Assembly (NCBI GenBank): GCA_964023275.1
Contig: OZ029914.1
Span: 38,664,424 to 38,728,423, forward strand
Direction of reading: 5' to 3'
Source of the DNA: Norana najaformis
Taxonomy: Eukaryota > Annelida > Clitellata > Crassiclitellata > Hormogastridae
Length of the DNA stretch: 64,000 nucleotides
Shown: piece by piece, positions 1-9,583 of the stretch
Layout of the letters: each line of letters begins with the position of its first letter
Position numbering within the stretch: position 1 is the stretch's first letter
The notes under the pieces: model-generated
Told to the model about the DNA's origin: nothing
Database searches by the model: none
What the model saw: only the letters and a program-made list of their open reading frames with translations
Position numbers and translations under genes: made by a program

Positions 1-264
1 GAGAATTCGAGATATTGAACATTTGAAAGAAGTTCTGATCGCATGCTGGGACGAAATCAGCGAGGACACTATCAACCGGGCTATTGGACAGTTTCGCAAG
101 CGATTATCATTGGTTATCACAGCAAACGGAGGACATATTGAACATCACTTTGACTGAAATTTCTTACGCATTCAAAACATTCTGAAATTTTACAGTTCAT
201 TCAATGTTATATTAAATGCCAAACCCAAATGTCACTAGTCCGGTTTTTTTTGCGCCACCCTGTA
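1..264 (+). mobile_element. Tc1/mariner-type transposon, 3' end
   Basis: Bases 2-157 read as the last 51 codons of a Tc1/mariner-type DDE transposase, ending in TGA at 155-157. The pattern is the usual family C-terminus: a W-D-E-I block, an I-x-x-F-R-K-R-L block and a final G-G-H-I-E-H-H-F. About 100 bases later comes a terminal-repeat-like end with a poly-T run and GCGCCACCCTG (about 252-262), followed by TA, which fits the TA target preference of this superfamily. The 5' part lies outside the window. Family assignment is from remembered C-terminal patterns; activity cannot be judged. Confidence 0.7.
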
Positions 265-1525
265 TATATAGAGATTGCTCTTGCAGCGTGTCCTCGATTT
301 GAGTGCCCACCTGTATCGACAGCAGCTGTAGGTGAGATCACATAATTAGTAGATTGACCGCGAATCTCTTCAGTCGGTGCCAAGTTTTCGATGCGGCTAG
401 GTGTTTAAGTAAGATTTGCCGATTTTTGCAAATTTCTGCCTTAAATCGACGATCTGTTCGATAGTTCGATGAAAGATTGTAGTTAAATGACAGTTTAATT
501 TAAGTTGAAACGCATCGAAATTGGATTTAGTTTGCGAGAAACTTCGATTTGATCGCAAACGGGATTTTGGCTGTCCGTGGTTCGTTTGTCGTCGGGCTTG
601 GCCGTGCTTAGTCAAAGTGTTCGCAGAGGACAAGAGTGCGCTCAACGCTGGATTTTTTAAGCCGTCCGTGTGGATCGGTTCGACTTTCTTTGAACAGGGA
701 GTTGAAACATTTCTTTTCTGGTCAAATTTATTGTGCTCCATGTCTGAGTGCCTAGAATTATCTTTAATGTAGAAATCTGACGTAGATAGGGACGTTGTAT
801 AATTAATGTGTAGATTTGTGTACATTGTAATTGAGATAAGTGTTTGCCTTAGATAAGACTAAAAGATAAACATAAAAATATGGCTGCGTCTGAATTTGGC
901 AAGGAACTAGTTGCGACAGATCCCGAATCAGACCTGTAAACATTTGTAGCGTCTTTGGCTGAACCATCACTACGTTGAAAGTCAGTCAGAATCAGTTGAG
1001 ATATGAATTTATACAGCGCCAGAATGAATTGATGCAGCTCCAGAACGAATCAATGGAAAATCAGGCCCTGTTGAAAGAAGAATTGATGCAGTTCCAAACA
1101 GCTCAAATGATGGAGGTAAAGGAAGATTTATTAGCGCACATCTCAGATCAAGCAAGTTTGATGGTGAAGAGTGATCTAACATCCTTCTCCGACTTTATAG
1201 AGCGCCCTATCGTGACTGTAGAGGATGTCTGTCGGAAAGGTCAAATCGAACCCTTGTTCTCTTATGGGGGCAGTTTCCTACTCGGCAACCGCGGACTCCA
1301 TGAAGCCATCTGGTGACGACTTTAAGGCGCTTCCTCCTCTCCGTCGAAGTGTGAGGTTAGGTGAGAAAGCACCAGTCTATTACGGGGAACCTTTAGCGGT
1401 CGATCCACAAATCAGACCGTTTCGGGTTCGAATCCTCAACTTTCGCTTGCCAAACAGACAGCTTCCTCCTCCAAGGCCTTTCGACAGCGCGCCAGAGACA
1501 AAGAGCAACGATTTACCGGCGTAAC
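265..1525 (+). mobile_element. Internally deleted LTR-retroelement derivative, copy 1
   Basis: This stretch is homologous, in opposite orientation, to about 34640-35945. Both copies start next to a TATATA run, share a non-coding leader, then a short ATG-initiated segment (881-940 here, broken by a stop), then a glutamine/glutamate-rich coiled-coil stretch (975-1200) like the start of an LTR-element Gag. Almost directly after it comes a peptide with L-P-P-L-R-R-S-x-R (about 1320-1390), typical of the C-terminal end of LTR-element Pol. The catalytic middle (protease, RT, RNase H, integrase) is absent. Part of the leader also matches about 57840-57960 beside the gypsy relic. Probably a non-autonomous derivative; terminal repeats were not defined. 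Confidence 0.55.
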
Positions 1526-1529
1526 AATT

Positions 1530-1692
1530 CCTCCCTTGGAACTGCCTTCCTCTTGAACTGCGGCTTCAGTTACTTAGTCTCTCTCCTACCCAGTCTCGCA
1601 AACGCCTGAAATCCTTTTTGTTTGTTCAAGTCGGGAGCGCCACTTTTTCCTAAGTGGCGCTTTATAAATGTTCGCTTACAATTACAATTAGA
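1530..1692 (+). mobile_element. LINE 3'-end fragment
   Basis: A short plus-strand reading segment (W-N-C-L-P-L-E-L-R, then S-R-K-R-L-K-S-F-L-F) matches the last residues of CR1/L2-like LINE reverse-transcriptase ORFs. It is followed by a GGCGCTTTATAAATG-type 3' end and a (TTACAA)-like tail. It is severely 5'-truncated and abuts the deleted LTR derivative. Confidence 0.55.
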
Positions 1693-1936
1693 CTAGATTT
1701 AGCAGTTTTAAGTTTAAGGCACAGGAAAAGAAGCTGGACAGTTTTAAGAGCTTTACTGTAGAAAGCAGAAATATATAGCCTCAACTTTAGCGCAAGTCTG
1801 AAGTAGTGAAGCAACACTTGACACCCGCGTTTGTGAGTCTATATTTACTGATTTTCTAGGTATTGACCCGAAAGTGGCTGTCTGGTGCGCCATCTGTTAG
1901 TGTCTCGTGCATTAGTCACCGACGTCATAGAAGTTC

Positions 1937-1937
1937 A

Positions 1938-1999
<62 letters not shown>
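1937..1999. repeat. AAT/ATT trinucleotide microsatellite
   Basis: A run of AAT units switches to ATT units and back to AAT, making a self-complementary tract of about 60 bases. Confidence 0.95.
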
Positions 2000-2000
<1 letters not shown>

Positions 2001-2010
2001 TGGAGAATCT

Positions 2011-2352
2011 GCCTCTGCCTTTATGTTAATTAGCCTCTATGCTAATTAGCCTCTAAGCCTCTGCCTTTATGTTAATTAGCCTCTATGCTAATTAGCCTCT
2101 AAGCCTCTTCCTTTATGTTAATTAGCCTCTATGCTAATTAGCCTCTAAGCCTCTGCCTTTATGTTAATTAGCCTCTATTATAATTAGCCTCTAAGCCTCT
2201 GCCTTTATGCTAATTAGCGTCTATGCTAATTAGCCTCTAAGCCTCTGCCTTTATGTTAATTAACCTCTAAGCTAATTAGCCTCTAAGCCTCTGCCTTTAT
2301 GTTAATTAGCCTCTAAGCTAATTAGCCTCTAAGCCTCTGCCTCTAAGCCTCT
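2011..2352 (+). repeat. 46-bp minisatellite
   Basis: About seven head-to-tail copies of a roughly 46-base unit built from GCCTCTGCCTTTATG, TTAATTAGCCTCTATG and CTAATTAGCCTCTAA blocks. Copies differ by point changes and the last one is partial. Each unit contains two half-unit TAATTAGCCTC motifs, so the array probably grew from a shorter ~23-base ancestor. It ends about 10 bases before a TATA box. Confidence 0.92.
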
Positions 2353-2361
2353 ATGGATGCC

Positions 2362-2369
2362 TATATAAG
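2362..2369 (+). promoter_or_regulatory. TATA-box-like promoter element
   Basis: TATATAAG lies between the minisatellite and a more GC-rich, CAGCAG-containing stretch (2370-2770) that has no ATG before the first SRCR exon. This could be the promoter of a solo LTR (U3 repeats, TATA, then R/U5-like sequence) or a captured promoter for gene A. I found no second LTR or target-site duplication to decide. Confidence 0.4.
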
Positions 2370-2874
2370 AGCAGCAGCACGGAGGACTGGCAGTCAGCAA
2401 GAAGAGTCGTCAGCAGCAGACCGTCAGCAGTAGTCGAGTTCGACTCCGCAGTCGTGGTTTAGCCAGTTAGTCGGTCAAGTTGAGTTTTTAACCTAGTTTA
2501 GTGGAATAGAAGTTAAGTCGTTGGCGTAATTGTACTTCAGTTGTCATAATTGTCGTTTTGAGTTGCGAACAATACACGATTGAAACTTGAAGACTCTGTG
2601 TTCAGCCTCCTGACAGACCACGGGAGCCTTACCCCGCGGACCGACCCCAGAACGGCGCTGGTTAGGTCATCCTGGTGTAGTTTGGACCAACTGCCTTGAG
2701 GAAACACTCGGGGGTCTTTAGTAGCAGCCCCAGAAACGTCACAATAATAATAAGCCCACTGACCCAATCTGTAACATAGTAAGAATTGAATCGAATAAAG
2801 TGTTACTTCGTTCTAAAATCGGACCCCCCAGGTCACCTGTCTTACATTCGTTCATAGAGAAATATTTGTTTTAG
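2370..2874. other. Non-coding stretch after TATA box, possible solo-LTR body
   Basis: The first 400 bases are richer in GC than the surrounding intron and lack plus-strand ATG codons. A minus-strand reading frame of 76 codons (2537-2767) matches nothing I recognise. The last 100 bases carry a T-rich tract leading to the acceptor of the first SRCR exon. Confidence 0.35.
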
Positions 2875-3019
2875 GAACAACTGCGCGGCTTGTCAATTCC
2901 AGGGGAAATCCAAAGGAAGGACGACTGGAGATTTACTATGCGGGTGTTTGGGGAACTGTTTGCGACGACGGTTTCAACAATATCAATGCACAAGTTGCTT
3001 GTACCAGTCTTGGTTTTGG
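2875..3019 (+). CDS. Gene A exon: SRCR domain, N-terminal half
   Basis: This exon encodes the first half of a scavenger receptor cysteine-rich domain, an extracellular ligand-binding module. The reading frame shows R-L-V-N-S, E-G-R-L-E-I-Y-Y, W-G-T-V-C-D-D-G-F and A-C-T-S-L-G-F-G in the standard order. The acceptor is TTTTAG (AG at 2873-2874) and the donor GTAAGT starts at 3020. The exon enters in phase 1 and leaves in phase 2, exactly like the three gene B counterparts. It carries two cysteines; with four in the partner exon this gives six, the group A SRCR pattern, which is also the group normally encoded by two exons. The partner lies 13.6 kb downstream across transposon-filled intron. Upstream exons, including the signal peptide, were not found. 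Confidence 0.9.
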
Positions 3020-3589
3020 GTAAGTTCACATTCTATTACGTCTTTATAAGACTAACATTCATAAACAGTCCCGTAAAATGTTGTTAATATGTATTCTCCA
3101 TATGAACGTCATCCCTTGCGTTAGATCATTTTTCACCGGATCTGACAAAATGAATCTTAATTCCGACTTTTTATAATATCTCTTTCTATTTACTTAAATG
3201 ATGCACTCAGTTTTGTTTAAACTGAGATAACATTTTTATATAAGTTTTTCAAGTGGTTCAGTAAATAATGTCAGTTTTAAATCATGACCATAATATTTAT
3301 AATTGTTAGAATTATGCGTTTTGTGGTTTTCTTCGTAGCAATCAATAACTCTAAAATAAAGCCTGCTTAGCTAGAGTCTGGGAGAATAATTGTGACAGTT
3401 AACTATTTGAAATGGGCAGACAACTACCTTTCAAGAGATTGTAAAATGTCTGTTGTTCTTCACACGAGTGCCAAATTTCGACAAAAAGTGAAAATTTTAA
3501 TCTCGCTCATCACGACAAATGCAACAAAGTCATTTGACTGAAGCATTTATTTTCGTCAAAATGTAAGATTTAAATGAAAACGTGCAGAT
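3020..3589. other. AT-rich intron sequence
   Basis: Start of the long gene A intron. No exon, repeat or RNA gene was recognised here. Confidence 0.5.
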
Positions 3590-4168
3590 TAATCGTATAT
3601 TTTAAGCCAGTGTAGTGATTTAAGAACAGGAGTTATGTGATGGTGTTTGGGGGTTTTGATGACAGCACGAGCAAGAGCATTCTGTATGACTTGAAGGCGG
3701 CTTATTTGGGTGGAGCCTATATTCAGGAACAGTGAATTGCAATAGTCTAATTTATCATAGACTATGGATGTGGCGATGGCTGATGCAGTTTTACAGTCAA
3801 GCATAGGACGGATTCTGCGAAGGTCACGGTTATGCATAAAGCAAGAGTGGGAGAGATGAGTAATGTGATCAGATAAATTGAGGTTTTGGCCGAAGATCAC
3901 ACCTAGGTTACGGACAGAAAAGTTAGTTCTAAAGGTGTGTATTCAGGCAGAGTCCAGGCTGAATAAGATGGAAGAATCTGAAATTTTCTTGAGGTGGTCG
4001 CGTAGGCCTATAAGTTTGAATTCGGTTTTGGATGGGTTCAAGCACAGGAGATTAGTTGTCATCCATGAGGAGATCTGGGTAACCGTACGAAGACGAAGAT
4101 CTATGTAGTCGTTGAAACAGTTCGGAGAAAAAGAGATGAATAGTTGAGTGTCATCAGCATAGAGGTGA
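3590..4168 (-). mobile_element. CR1/L2-like LINE, 3' part, split by a nested LINE
   Basis: On the minus strand this reads, from 4165 downward, as a LINE reverse transcriptase starting at the Y-A-D-D-T-Q-L-F active-site motif. It continues through L-N-P-S-K-T-E-F and the thumb region (D-Y-C-N-S-L-F; L-H-W-L-K). The segment at 7745-8375 on the same strand ends just before that motif (G-V-P-Q-G-S-V-L-G-P-L-L-F-I-L-Y-T). The two therefore look like halves of one copy interrupted by the LINE at 4170-7740. The reading frame is broken at least once, at a stop near 3930. Confidence 0.75.
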
Positions 4169-4997
4169 TGTTATTATTATTATTATTACGAAAATTTGTA
4201 ACACGCGCAAAGTCACGCCGAAGTGTGAATCGGAGGCGCGGATGGTCAGTCGCCAGGTGGAAGAGTTAGATATCCAGATGCTTGAAAGCCAGTTAGAAAT
4301 AATGAGTTTTCAGGCGTTTCTTGAAAGAAGGAAAGGAGTTCGAACTTCGGAGAAACATTGGTAGACGGTTTCATTACTTCGGGGCAGCGGTGTGGAATGC
4401 ACGAGAGCCCAGGACAGTTCTGCATCGTGGCTCAGCCAAGAGACCCGTACCTGAAGAACGTAGGCTGCGGGGAGGGATGTAAGGAGAGATTAGAGACTGA
4501 AGGTAGGTAGGAGTGGTCATAGTAGGAGTTTTGTAGGTCAGACAGGCTAGTTTAAATCTATCTTATCTGGAATTCCACAGGAAGCCAATGGCTTAATAGA
4601 GCTAAGGAATTTGTATGAGGAAGTGCACGCAGCACCACACGATCCAAGGAATTTTGGACGCGTTGAAGTTTTTTGAGTTCAAGATTTGAGATACCTGTGA
4701 AAACCACGATGGCATAATCGAGGCGAGAGCAGACTAGAGAACAGGCTACAGTTTGTGCCATGTCTTTGGTAAGAAGTGACCTGATGTGACGTAATGCCCT
4801 GATATGAAAGAAACAAGATTTGCAGAGGTTTGTTATGTGAGGTCGAAATGTGAGGTTGCTGTCCAAAATTACCCCAAGTGTTTTGACCATGTTTGAAAGC
4901 GGAACAGAAGTGCCAGCGAGGTCAATGCTGGAATGTGAAGGGAGGGAACGCAGACGTTGGCGTGAGCCAAACATGATCGCTTCAGATTTATCATGAT

Positions 4998-5708
4998 TTA
5001 TGGCCAACCATTGAAACAGAACCATGCGTGAATGGAAGAGAGACATTCTTCAAGCTTTGCTTTGCCTGACAGATCAGTGGGTGACAGAGCAATGTAAAGC
5101 TGAGTATCATCAGCGTATTGCTGTAACTTCACTCCAAAGTGGTTGGCTATGCGGCTGACAGGTGATGTGAAGATTGTGAATAATAAGGGGCCAAGGACAG
5201 ATCCCTGTGGAACATCAGCATTGCAGAAAAAAGGATCAGACCGAGCAGAATCAATGCCCACTTGCTGAGACCTACTACAGAGGTAAGATGCCAACCAGTT
5301 TAAGGCAGTCCCAGACACACCAAAGCTTTTACTGATTCTAGAAAGAAGTAGGTGGTGGTCGACATTGTCAAAAGCAGCACTAAGGTCGAGATACACTGAA
5401 AGGCACGCCTGTCCAGTATCGATAGCTGAAAAGGTGTTGTCCATTGTGAAGGTGAGAGCAGTTTCAGTTGAGTAGCCTTCACGGTAAGCTGATTGGTAAG
5501 GACTTAAGTTAGGAGATGAAGTGACATGTTTCTTAATCCGTGCAAGGAAGAGACGTTCAAGAATCTTAGAAATGTTATTGAGATTGGAGATGGGTCTAAA
5601 ATTTGAGAGGTTGTTGGTGTCTAGGTCAGCTTTTTTAAGTAAAGGCGTAACTAATGCTGATTTAAAACATGACGGAAAACAGCCTTCAGCAAAAGATAAG
5701 TTGGCCAA
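4998..5708 (-). pseudogene. LINE reverse transcriptase core
   Basis: A 236-codon frame holds RT motifs in order: L-L-K-K, N-F-R-P-I-S-N, Y-S-T-E-T-A-L, D-L-S-A-A-F-D-N-V-D-H, V-P-Q-G-S-V-L-G-P-L-L-F and Q-Y-A-D-D-T-Q-L-Y. The catalytic aspartates (D in D-L-S-A-A-F-D and the Y-A-D-D pair) are present. The thumb continues in the overlapping frame 5046-4558, so the ORF is frameshifted near 5040. Its upstream linker is in a third frame (5950-5717). Confidence 0.8.
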
Positions 5709-6248
5709 GTGTGCGATCAGATGTGAGAAAACATCAGAGCAAGAGACAATGAGTGATTTGGTATGAAGTCCACTGGAGAGGACTTAGGAACAGTGCGATT
5801 AAGAAGAGACGGGACTTCAAAGTATGTGACAGGTGGAATGTCATTAAAGGCAGTACCAGAGAAGTCAGAGTCAAGTAGCAAGTCATTCCGAGTTAGATAA
5901 CTAGTACATTGGCGCAATTTTACATTTGAGATTGTTAATTTTGTTGGCAAAAAATGAAGCGAAGTCAGCGCATAGTTTCTGGTTTTCTTGTTCTCAGCCT
6001 TGAAAGGTGACAGAATCCTTTGAATGCAGAAGATGCTGAGAGATGCGCCATCGGTCCCGAGAGGTCAAGAGCATTTTTCAGCTGGCTGGAGTAGTAAGAG
6101 CTCCCAGAGTCATTTATGATCTTGTTTGTGAGGCGGCACTGATGACGGTAACGCTGTCTGTCCTCCTCAAGGCCTGAACTTTTCCATCTTCGCTCTAGTC
6201 GATGACGTTCTCTCTTTGCCTCTATTGCCTCTAAGGAAAGCCACCTTT

Positions 6249-6713
6249 TTATAGGTTCAGATGGTCGCCGATGGCAGATTTGACTTTATCCAATGTGAAT
6301 GACACAGTTCTCTTGAGCTGTTCAGCAAAATCGTCTGCAGTGCTTGCTGGCGCAGTGAACAGATCAGAATCAACAAGCGACTGACTGAACTGTACAGGAT
6401 CTACCGCCTTGATGTTACGATAAGTGTGCCTGACATGTTGGCAGTGGCAGAAGGTCGTGAACTTACACAGTATAAGTTTGTGATCTGATACAAGACCAGC
6501 GTCGCTAACCTGGACATCGTACACAGTGGTCCTGTCATCAAAAGATAGGACGTCTAGAAGGTTATCCCCTGGAGTTGGAACGTCGACGTACTGAGGAAGG
6601 CCGTAGCTGGAGAAGATATCAGCGAGATCATCACTGATGTATCCATTAGACCCAGGACAGTTAAGATCGCCACAGAGTAGAAGTCTTTCACCAGCCTCAA
6701 CGTAAACAGTCAT
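6249..6713 (-). pseudogene. LINE endonuclease, C-terminal part (shifted frame)
   Basis: This frame continues the endonuclease. It shows G-D-L-N-C-P near its start and G-L-V-S-D-H-K-L-I, the conserved catalytic aspartate/histidine motifs of APE-like LINE endonucleases. It overlaps the preceding frame by four bases, so a small indel separates the two halves. That makes this copy unlikely to produce an active endonuclease unless by frameshifting. Confidence 0.7.
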
Positions 6714-7738
6714 ATAAGAGTCGACAAGTCGTTATCGAAATCGCCGACTGCACCAGGAGGACAGTAGGTGTTGGGGAGAGTAACTGACGTCGACGATCTG
6801 CCGAGCCCTATCAACTGAACCTCACATGAAGAAAAGCAGAGCATTTCTGCCCGAGGATGGACGTTGATGTCCAGCGAGGACCTGAAGATCACAGCGAGGC
6901 CAGCACCAGCTAGAAGGCGACCTTGGGTTCCACGGCGGTGAACGTGAAGAACGGAGAAGCCATCCGATGCAATATCTCGCTTGATGCAGTCGAGTGTGTC
7001 AGCACCAATCCATGTCTCACAAAGTGTGAGAATGTCCAGCTGTTCATCGATGATGAGGTCGTGAATAATGGCAGAACGACGGATTGCTGACCGGATGTTG
7101 AAGCTGCCGAAGTTATTGGGCGCTTGTTTCGACGTCGCCTTCCTAGTCTGGATTTTGTGGGAAGATGGGCCTGGGTTGCTCTCAATGTCTCCCGACATGA
7201 ACAGTAGAAGAGTAACGAATGCAGAGAACAAGGTACGGCGGCGCTGAGGGCGAAAAGGCCGACCTGCACGAGACCCTAGCAGGACCCCTGTGTCGTGATG
7301 AAGCTCAGGATTAACGCGACCAGAATTCGCTTGCGTAAGCTGACTGAATTCGCTCGATGAACACTTCGTGCTGTTGCCAGGCTTAATTGTGTTGCATCCT
7401 TGACTTGGCCAAGCAAACTGTGTAGATGGCGACCAGTGATAATCAAAAGCGTTTTCTAAACGAATGGAGTCGATATCGTCAGCAAACCAAGTTAGGTAAC
7501 AATCCGCCATTTTGACTTCGTAACGGACGCTTAACGGCAACAGACGACTGGACTGGTTTGTAGAAATAAAGTTACCGTGTTTATGAAATTGAATATCCGT
7601 TGCATTAACGAAGACAGAAGAATAAATCCAGTTCGCCGATATATAATTACAAAATAAAATATAAAATAAACTTGAAATTTTTGAACAATTATCGAACCGT
7701 AAACACGGATAAACTATTTGAGCGTCCATCTTGGCCAC
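6710..7738 (-). CDS. LINE ORF, N-terminal region with 2A-like motif and endonuclease start
   Basis: A 342-codon open frame forms the beginning of the LINE polyprotein. Residues 1-175 match nothing I know. A hydrophobic stretch (F-V-T-L-L-L-F-M) then runs directly into G-D-I-E-S-N-P-G-P, matching the D-x-E-x-N-P-G-P signature of 2A oligopeptides, which make the ribosome skip the final Gly-Pro bond. The endonuclease begins about 25 residues later. 2A motifs just ahead of the endonuclease are known from APE-type LINEs of several invertebrates, so the placement is family-typical. The frame closes near 6710; the endonuclease continues in another frame (6713-6249). Confidence 0.8.
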   Translation of the reverse strand: MAKMDAQIVYPCLRFDNCSKISSLFYILFCNYISANWIYSSVFVNATDIQFHKHGNFISTNQSSRLLPLSVRYEVKMADCYLTWFADDIDSIRLENAFDYHWSPSTQFAWPSQGCNTIKPGNSTKCSSSEFSQLTQANSGRVNPELHHDTGVLLGSRAGRPFRPQRRRTLFSAFVTLLLFMSGDIESNPGPSSHKIQTRKATSKQAPNNFGSFNIRSAIRRSAIIHDLIIDEQLDILTLCETWIGADTLDCIKRDIASDGFSVLHVHRRGTQGRLLAGAGLAVIFRSSLDINVHPRAEMLCFSSCEVQLIGLGRSSTSVTLPNTYCPPGAVGDFDNDLSTLI

Positions 7739-7744
7739 CTGGCG

Positions 7745-8375
7745 ACTAACATCGCCTTTGTTCGACTTTGCTTGCTTTTATAAGTGAACTGAGTGTAGTA
7801 GTGTAAAGGATAAACAGGAGAGGTCCAAGAACAGAGCCCTGTGGGACTCCATAAGTGAGAGGGCAAGATTGGGATGAGGTTTCCTATATTTTGACGGAGA
7901 AAGAGCGGGAGAAGAGATAGGATTGCATCCAGGTTGTAGCAGTGTCAGTAAAACCGAACCTGTTTGAAAGTCTTTGGATCAAGATATTGTGATCAATGGT
8001 GTCAAAGGCTGCTGAAATATCAAGGAGGCAAAAGACAAGATACTTGTTGGTGAGAGGTGGCAGAAACAAGCTTGTTGTAGAGGGAAGTGAATAGGGTTTC
8101 AGTTGAGTGGCGTTTAGTGAAACAGGACTGGCAAGGATTAAAGTGTGAACTTGAAGCTAGATAATCATTGATCCTGGAAAGGGCAATCCTTTCAGTTAAT
8201 TTGGAGATGAAAGACGAGTTCGAAACAGGCCGGTAGTTTGAAAGTATTTCTTTGTCGAGTGATTGTTTCTTGAAAAGAGGGGTAGCAAGAGAGTGTTTGC
8301 AAAGAAGGGGAAAATTACCAGCCGAGAGGGAGAGGCTAACTATTTTGGTAATGATTGGAAGCACAGTCTTTTAGA
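7745..8375 (-). mobile_element. CR1/L2-like LINE, RT N-terminal part (host of nested LINE)
   Basis: Minus-strand frames 8364-8020 and 8069-7884, then 7880-7760, read as RT motifs S-N-Y-R-P-V-S-N, R-H-S-T-E-T-L, L-D-I-S-A-A-F-D-T-I-D-H and G-V-P-Q-G-S-V-L-G-P-L-L-F. A frameshift lies around 8040. The sequence stops before Y-A-D-D, which is found at 4165, the other side of the inserted element. Confidence 0.78.
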
Positions 8376-8950
8376 TTAAGTGGTTTGACCAAAATATGCC
8401 AAAACTCAACATATGTGTATACTGAAAGAAACGCGATCGTTGATGTGCTCGTCTGCGTCGATAAAAGGCTTCACAGGTGAAAGTAATCGTATCTTGATCG
8501 CCAGCGGTGCTAAGATTCAGGGGCTTAATCTTCGCGGACTTGAGCCTTCTGTAACTGGTCGGTCATAAATCGTCCGATAACAATGATATGTGCTTTTGAG
8601 TTTTCGTATATTAATTAAACATGCACTAACATTTTTACAGCGAAACAACATAAACAACATAAAGAGTCTGCGATCCGCTGCGCTAAGTGACTTCGCGTGG
8701 TCAACCCGTTACGAGATGCACGTGTCATTTAACCTTCGGTTCTTCAGGTGTACCCCCTTGAAAGTCACTGTAGTGAATCCCATTCTATCCAGCCTCCTCC
8801 TCTTTCAACTTCTTTCATTCATTTCTCATCTTGTATCTACACCTGTCAATCAACCTTCTCTGCCCAATCCATTCACCGATCATCAGACCTGTCTCCATTC
8901 TACACGTCTTTCTCTCAGTATCGTTTTATGACAGGAGTGTGGAAATTGTC
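8376..8950. other. Unassigned intronic sequence
   Basis: No recognised gene. Short plus-strand frames at 8590-8931 and 8748-9014 are C/T-rich and match nothing I know. The region includes a TCCTCCTC-rich patch near 8785. Confidence 0.4.
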
Positions 8951-8954
8951 ATGC

Positions 8955-9125
8955 CGCTATCATCGTAATCTTAATCGTAAACTCGAGATTTCTACAGCTG
9001 CCAACGATAGCTAAGTCACGAAAATCAGCTTATTTACAGGCGCTCAGTCAAAACAAACTCAATAGGCAGGAGGCAGAAGCGGTTCCAGGTCAAGATCAAG
9101 AGTCAGGGAAGCAGTCAGGCGGCTA
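8955..9125 (-). repeat. Interspersed repeat family R, copy 1
   Basis: The reverse complement carries the block TGACTGAGCGCCTGTAAATA, then AGCTG, a GTGxxxTxGCTxTCGTTG stretch and ...GTAGAAATCTCGAG, ending in GATTA repeats. The same block occurs at about 41690-41855, 49715-49885 and 62185-62335 on the plus strand. Each copy is about 150-170 bases with a GATTACGATTA-like tail, as expected for a SINE or a LINE 3' UTR. Confidence 0.7.
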
Positions 9126-9583
9126 AGATGGACGGTGTTGGAATTGAAGCGGCAAGGTAGATAAGGAGAAGAAGAGGGACCAGGACAGGATCTCTGGAAG
9201 TGACTATGCGCAGATACTGCAAGGGGTGAAGTATTCGTGAGTTCGTATGATGGGTCAGATAACGCTTCTCAACAAGGTTTTTATAACATGATATATTATA
9301 GCTGCCTTTTATTATTTTTGGGTGCTAATTTCCGACCTGGACTTAAAAAGCCAGCGTCAAATTTATATGTTTTAGGTCATTTTATTTCAATATGTGTTTG
9401 TTTCCGTACGGACTGATACGGACACTTTAACATTGCTTACTTATTCCTTACAGGAAGTGGGAGAAAACATATCAACTAACCTCAGTTCTGTTGTACGGTT
9501 GTGGAAACGTGCTGTTAGTTTCATAGTAATTTCAATGCTAAAATGGAAAAGTACAGCTCCGCGGGTGTATTAATTTACCAGAT

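Larger units (their letters stand above)
4170..7740 (-). mobile_element. LINE with endonuclease, RT and N-terminal 2A-like motif
   Basis: A nearly complete minus-strand non-LTR retrotransposon. From its 5' end it shows an N-terminal region with a 2A-like motif (7166-7192), an apurinic-type endonuclease (7110-6260: F-N-I-R-S, C-E-T-W-I, then G-D-L-N and S-D-H) and a reverse transcriptase (5708-5000: N-F-R-P-I-S-N, D-L-S-A-A-F-D, P-Q-G-S-V-L-G-P-L-L-F, Y-A-D-D-T). A C-terminal region follows (to about 4290: G-S-R-A-F-H, F-K-K-R-L-K). It ends in a (TAA)n tail (4171-4187 on the plus strand). Frameshifts near 6712 and 5720 break the frame. The domain order matches the CR1/L2/jockey group. It sits inside another LINE of the same orientation. 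Confidence 0.85.

Noticed and set aside
397..825. 142-codon minus frame
   Set aside because: The homologous copy at 34640-35945 keeps coding traces on the other strand of the element; this frame is an antisense shadow.
1380..1450. GGGTTCGAATCCTCAAC resembles the T-arm/B box of a tRNA
   Set aside because: The upstream half does not form a tRNA, and the segment is part of the LTR-derivative repeat, also present in its other copy.
2011..2352. CRISPR-like array of repeats
   Set aside because: Repeats are contiguous without unique spacers and the genome is clearly animal; it is a minisatellite.
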